Notes under the pieces: generated by a model
The model's input: the letters and a program-made list of their open reading frames with translations, nothing else
Database searches by the model: none
Told to the model about the DNA's origin: nothing
Program-made: the position numbers and the translations under genes
Shown here: piece by piece, positions 62,943 through 64,000 of the stretch
Position numbering within the stretch: position 1 is the stretch's first letter
How the letters are laid out: each line of letters opens with the position of its first letter
From: an uncultured Oceanospirillaceae bacterium
GTDB lineage: Bacteria; Pseudomonadota; Gammaproteobacteria; Pseudomonadales; Balneatricaceae
Direction of reading: 5' to 3'
DNA length: 64,000 nt
Assembly (NCBI GenBank): GCA_937136055.1
Contig: CAKZOD010000102.1
Location: 1-64,000, forward strand

Positions 62943-63077
62943 ATGTTAACGATTCTATCATTCGCAGCCATCGCGTTAATTGTCGTTTTAGGTAAAGACC
63001 TTTTCGCACCTCGCACTAAGCTACAACCTATTAAGATCAAACGCGAAGAGCAAACGAACAAAAGACATATTCGCTAA
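62943..63077 (+). CDS. 44-residue single-pass membrane peptide
   Basis: A short frame starting MLTILSFAAIALIVVLGKDLFAP. One hydrophobic helix (about residues 2-17) is followed by a strongly basic tail (KIKREEQTNKRHIR). No family recognised. A weak GTGAG lies about 10 bases upstream. The helix-plus-basic-tail design is that of many small membrane proteins, but the frame is short enough to arise by chance in places. It is flanked by two possible hairpins. Confidence 0.5.
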   Translation: MLTILSFAAIALIVVLGKDLFAPRTKLQPIKIKREEQTNKRHIR

Positions 63078-63100
63078 TTTAAAAGTACCAAAAACAATTC

Positions 63101-63128
63101 AGCGTGGTTAGCACTCTTTAACCGCGCT
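63101..63128. terminator. hairpin between the small ORF and recD
   Basis: AGCGTGGTTA (63101-63110) pairs with TAACCGCGCT (63119-63128) through a 10-bp stem with one G-U pair and an 8-base loop. No T-run follows on either strand, so terminator activity is uncertain. Confidence 0.4.
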
Positions 63129-63156
63129 GACGTTACATTCCTATTAACTCCTCCCT

Positions 63157-64000
63157 TTACTGCCAAATCCTTTTCGCCAAACCACTAGTCCTTACCGTTA
63201 CATGCTGCACAGCTTGTTTAAGTAAGCTCTCAAATCCAAATAAACTAAACTGCTTTTTAGCCCTTGTTATCGCTGTATAAACAAGCTCTCTATTAATCAC
63301 TTTGGCACTTTGCACTAGCAGCAATAAAACATGTTCAAACTCAGAGCCTTGGCTTTTATGCACTGTCATCGCAAATACGGTTTCATGCTTAGGCAAGCGA
63401 CTGGGCAGTACAGAGCGCAGCGCTCCCCCTTGCTCAAACCACACTTTCAATTGGCCACTGTGTGAATCAACACATGCAATGCCAATATCCCCGTTGTAGA
63501 GCTGCATATAGTTATCATTTTGGGTGATCATGATAGGTCGGCCGACATACCAGCGATTATCAACCGTTTTCATCTGGCGTTTTTCAAAGTAAGTTTCAAT
63601 TTGCTCATTAACTTGCTCGACACCATAGGCACCTACCCGCAACGCGCACAGTATTTGAAACTGATTAAAACTATCTAATAAGACTTTAGGATCAGCTGCA
63701 ATATCATTCATATTCGCCAATGTATCTAAGTAACCTTGATAGCCGTGCAGGGCTGCGCTTAATATTTGCGAGCGTTGCTCTGTGGGCGTTATCACTTGTA
63801 AATCTGAGTAGCCTGCAGCTAGCACCTTTGATACTTGTTGAGAATCGCCTTTATTACAAGCACTCGCTAATGCGCCAATGCCACTATTGGCATCAAAACG
63901 ATAGCTCTTTTGCAGAAAAGCCACGTGGTCACTAAAGGCTGGCACAGTATTATTTACGCGCGTATCGATATGGCAAGAATGTTGCAAATATTGGCTTTGT
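63157..64000 (-). CDS. recD: exodeoxyribonuclease V alpha subunit RecD, 3' part
   Basis: The C-terminal 281 residues of RecD; the frame runs open through the right edge, so the start is outside. Visible are HVAFLQKSYRFDANSGIG, NGDIGIAC, the helicase motif FAMTVHKSQGSEF and the final YTAITRAKKQFSLFG. RecD is the fast 5'-3' helicase of RecBCD, which repairs double-strand breaks and degrades foreign DNA. Full RecD is over 600 residues, so the N-terminal domain and Walker A are not in view. recB and recC should lie further right. Confidence 0.93.
   Translation of the reverse strand, partial: QSQYLQHSCHIDTRVNNTVPAFSDHVAFLQKSYRFDANSGIGALASACNKGDSQQVSKVLAAGYSDLQVITPTEQRSQILSAALHGYQGYLDTLANMNDIAADPKVLLDSFNQFQILCALRVGAYGVEQVNEQIETYFEKRQMKTVDNRWYVGRPIMITQNDNYMQLYNGDIGIACVDSHSGQLKVWFEQGGALRSVLPSRLPKHETVFAMTVHKSQGSEFEHVLLLLVQSAKVINRELVYTAITRAKKQFSLFGFESLLKQAVQHVTVRTSGLAKRIWQ

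Noticed and set aside
1..64000. tRNA, rRNA, CRISPR, prophage or insertion sequence
   Set aside because: None was recognised by eye. No transposase, integrase or phage structural protein is encoded, and no array of spaced repeats is visible.

Overview
The window is a stretch of chromosome from a marine-type gammaproteobacterium. It is AT-leaning, densely coding, and free of phage, transposase, CRISPR, rRNA or tRNA genes. The order nadC / pilA | pilB-pilC-pilD-coaE-yacG | mutT-argJ-secA-lpxC-ftsZ-ftsQ-murC-murG-ftsW-murD-mraY-murF-murE-ftsI-ftsL-rsmH-mraZ is the Pseudomonas/Oceanospirillales arrangement. I therefore infer a member of that broad group but cannot name a genus.

Layout. 1-7 kb: housekeeping genes (AmpG-like muropeptide permease, YajQ, ketopantoate reductase, cobalamin adenosyltransferase, YhcB/ZapG, a NIF3 protein, DegS). 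7-16 kb: an AcoR-type sigma-54 activator divergent from a glycerol-type ABC transporter operon (glpS-T-P-Q, a DUF2160 protein, glpV). A clear -24/-12 promoter and a dense cluster of TGAACA/TGTTCA half-sites lie between them. 16-23 kb: a secreted DUF4856 protein, a fatty-acid-hydroxylase/sterol-desaturase protein, then an Fbp-type Fe(III) ABC importer behind a Fur-like site, with rsmE overlapping its end. 23-31 kb: ampD, nadC, type IV pilus genes, coaE, yacG. 31-52 kb: one long leftward block with mutT, argJ, secA, lpxC and the division/cell-wall (dcw) cluster up to mraZ, headed by a promoter and three MraZ boxes. 52-64 kb: a two-gene PAS/chemoreceptor unit, CpdB nucleotidase, an MFS transporter, a Crp/Fnr regulator, the 2-oxoadipate dioxygenase HglS with a divergent LysR, a VOC protein, a 44-residue membrane peptide, and the 3' part of recD at the right edge.

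Most notable points. (1) The glycerol-type transporter appears to be under sigma-54 control by its divergent activator. (2) The dcw cluster has no ftsA (and no ddl) between murC/ftsQ and ftsZ, and ftsZ itself carries a one-base frameshift. Either the assembly is faulty here or the division locus is genuinely rearranged. (3) GlpS and GlpT have complementary defects in their ATPase motifs. (4) A MITE-like inverted-repeat element sits inside the glp operon. (5) The PAS/chemoreceptor pair is in one frame, separated by a single stop codon. (6) FtsW has a long charged C-terminal tail. I found no wholly new defence or biosynthetic system.
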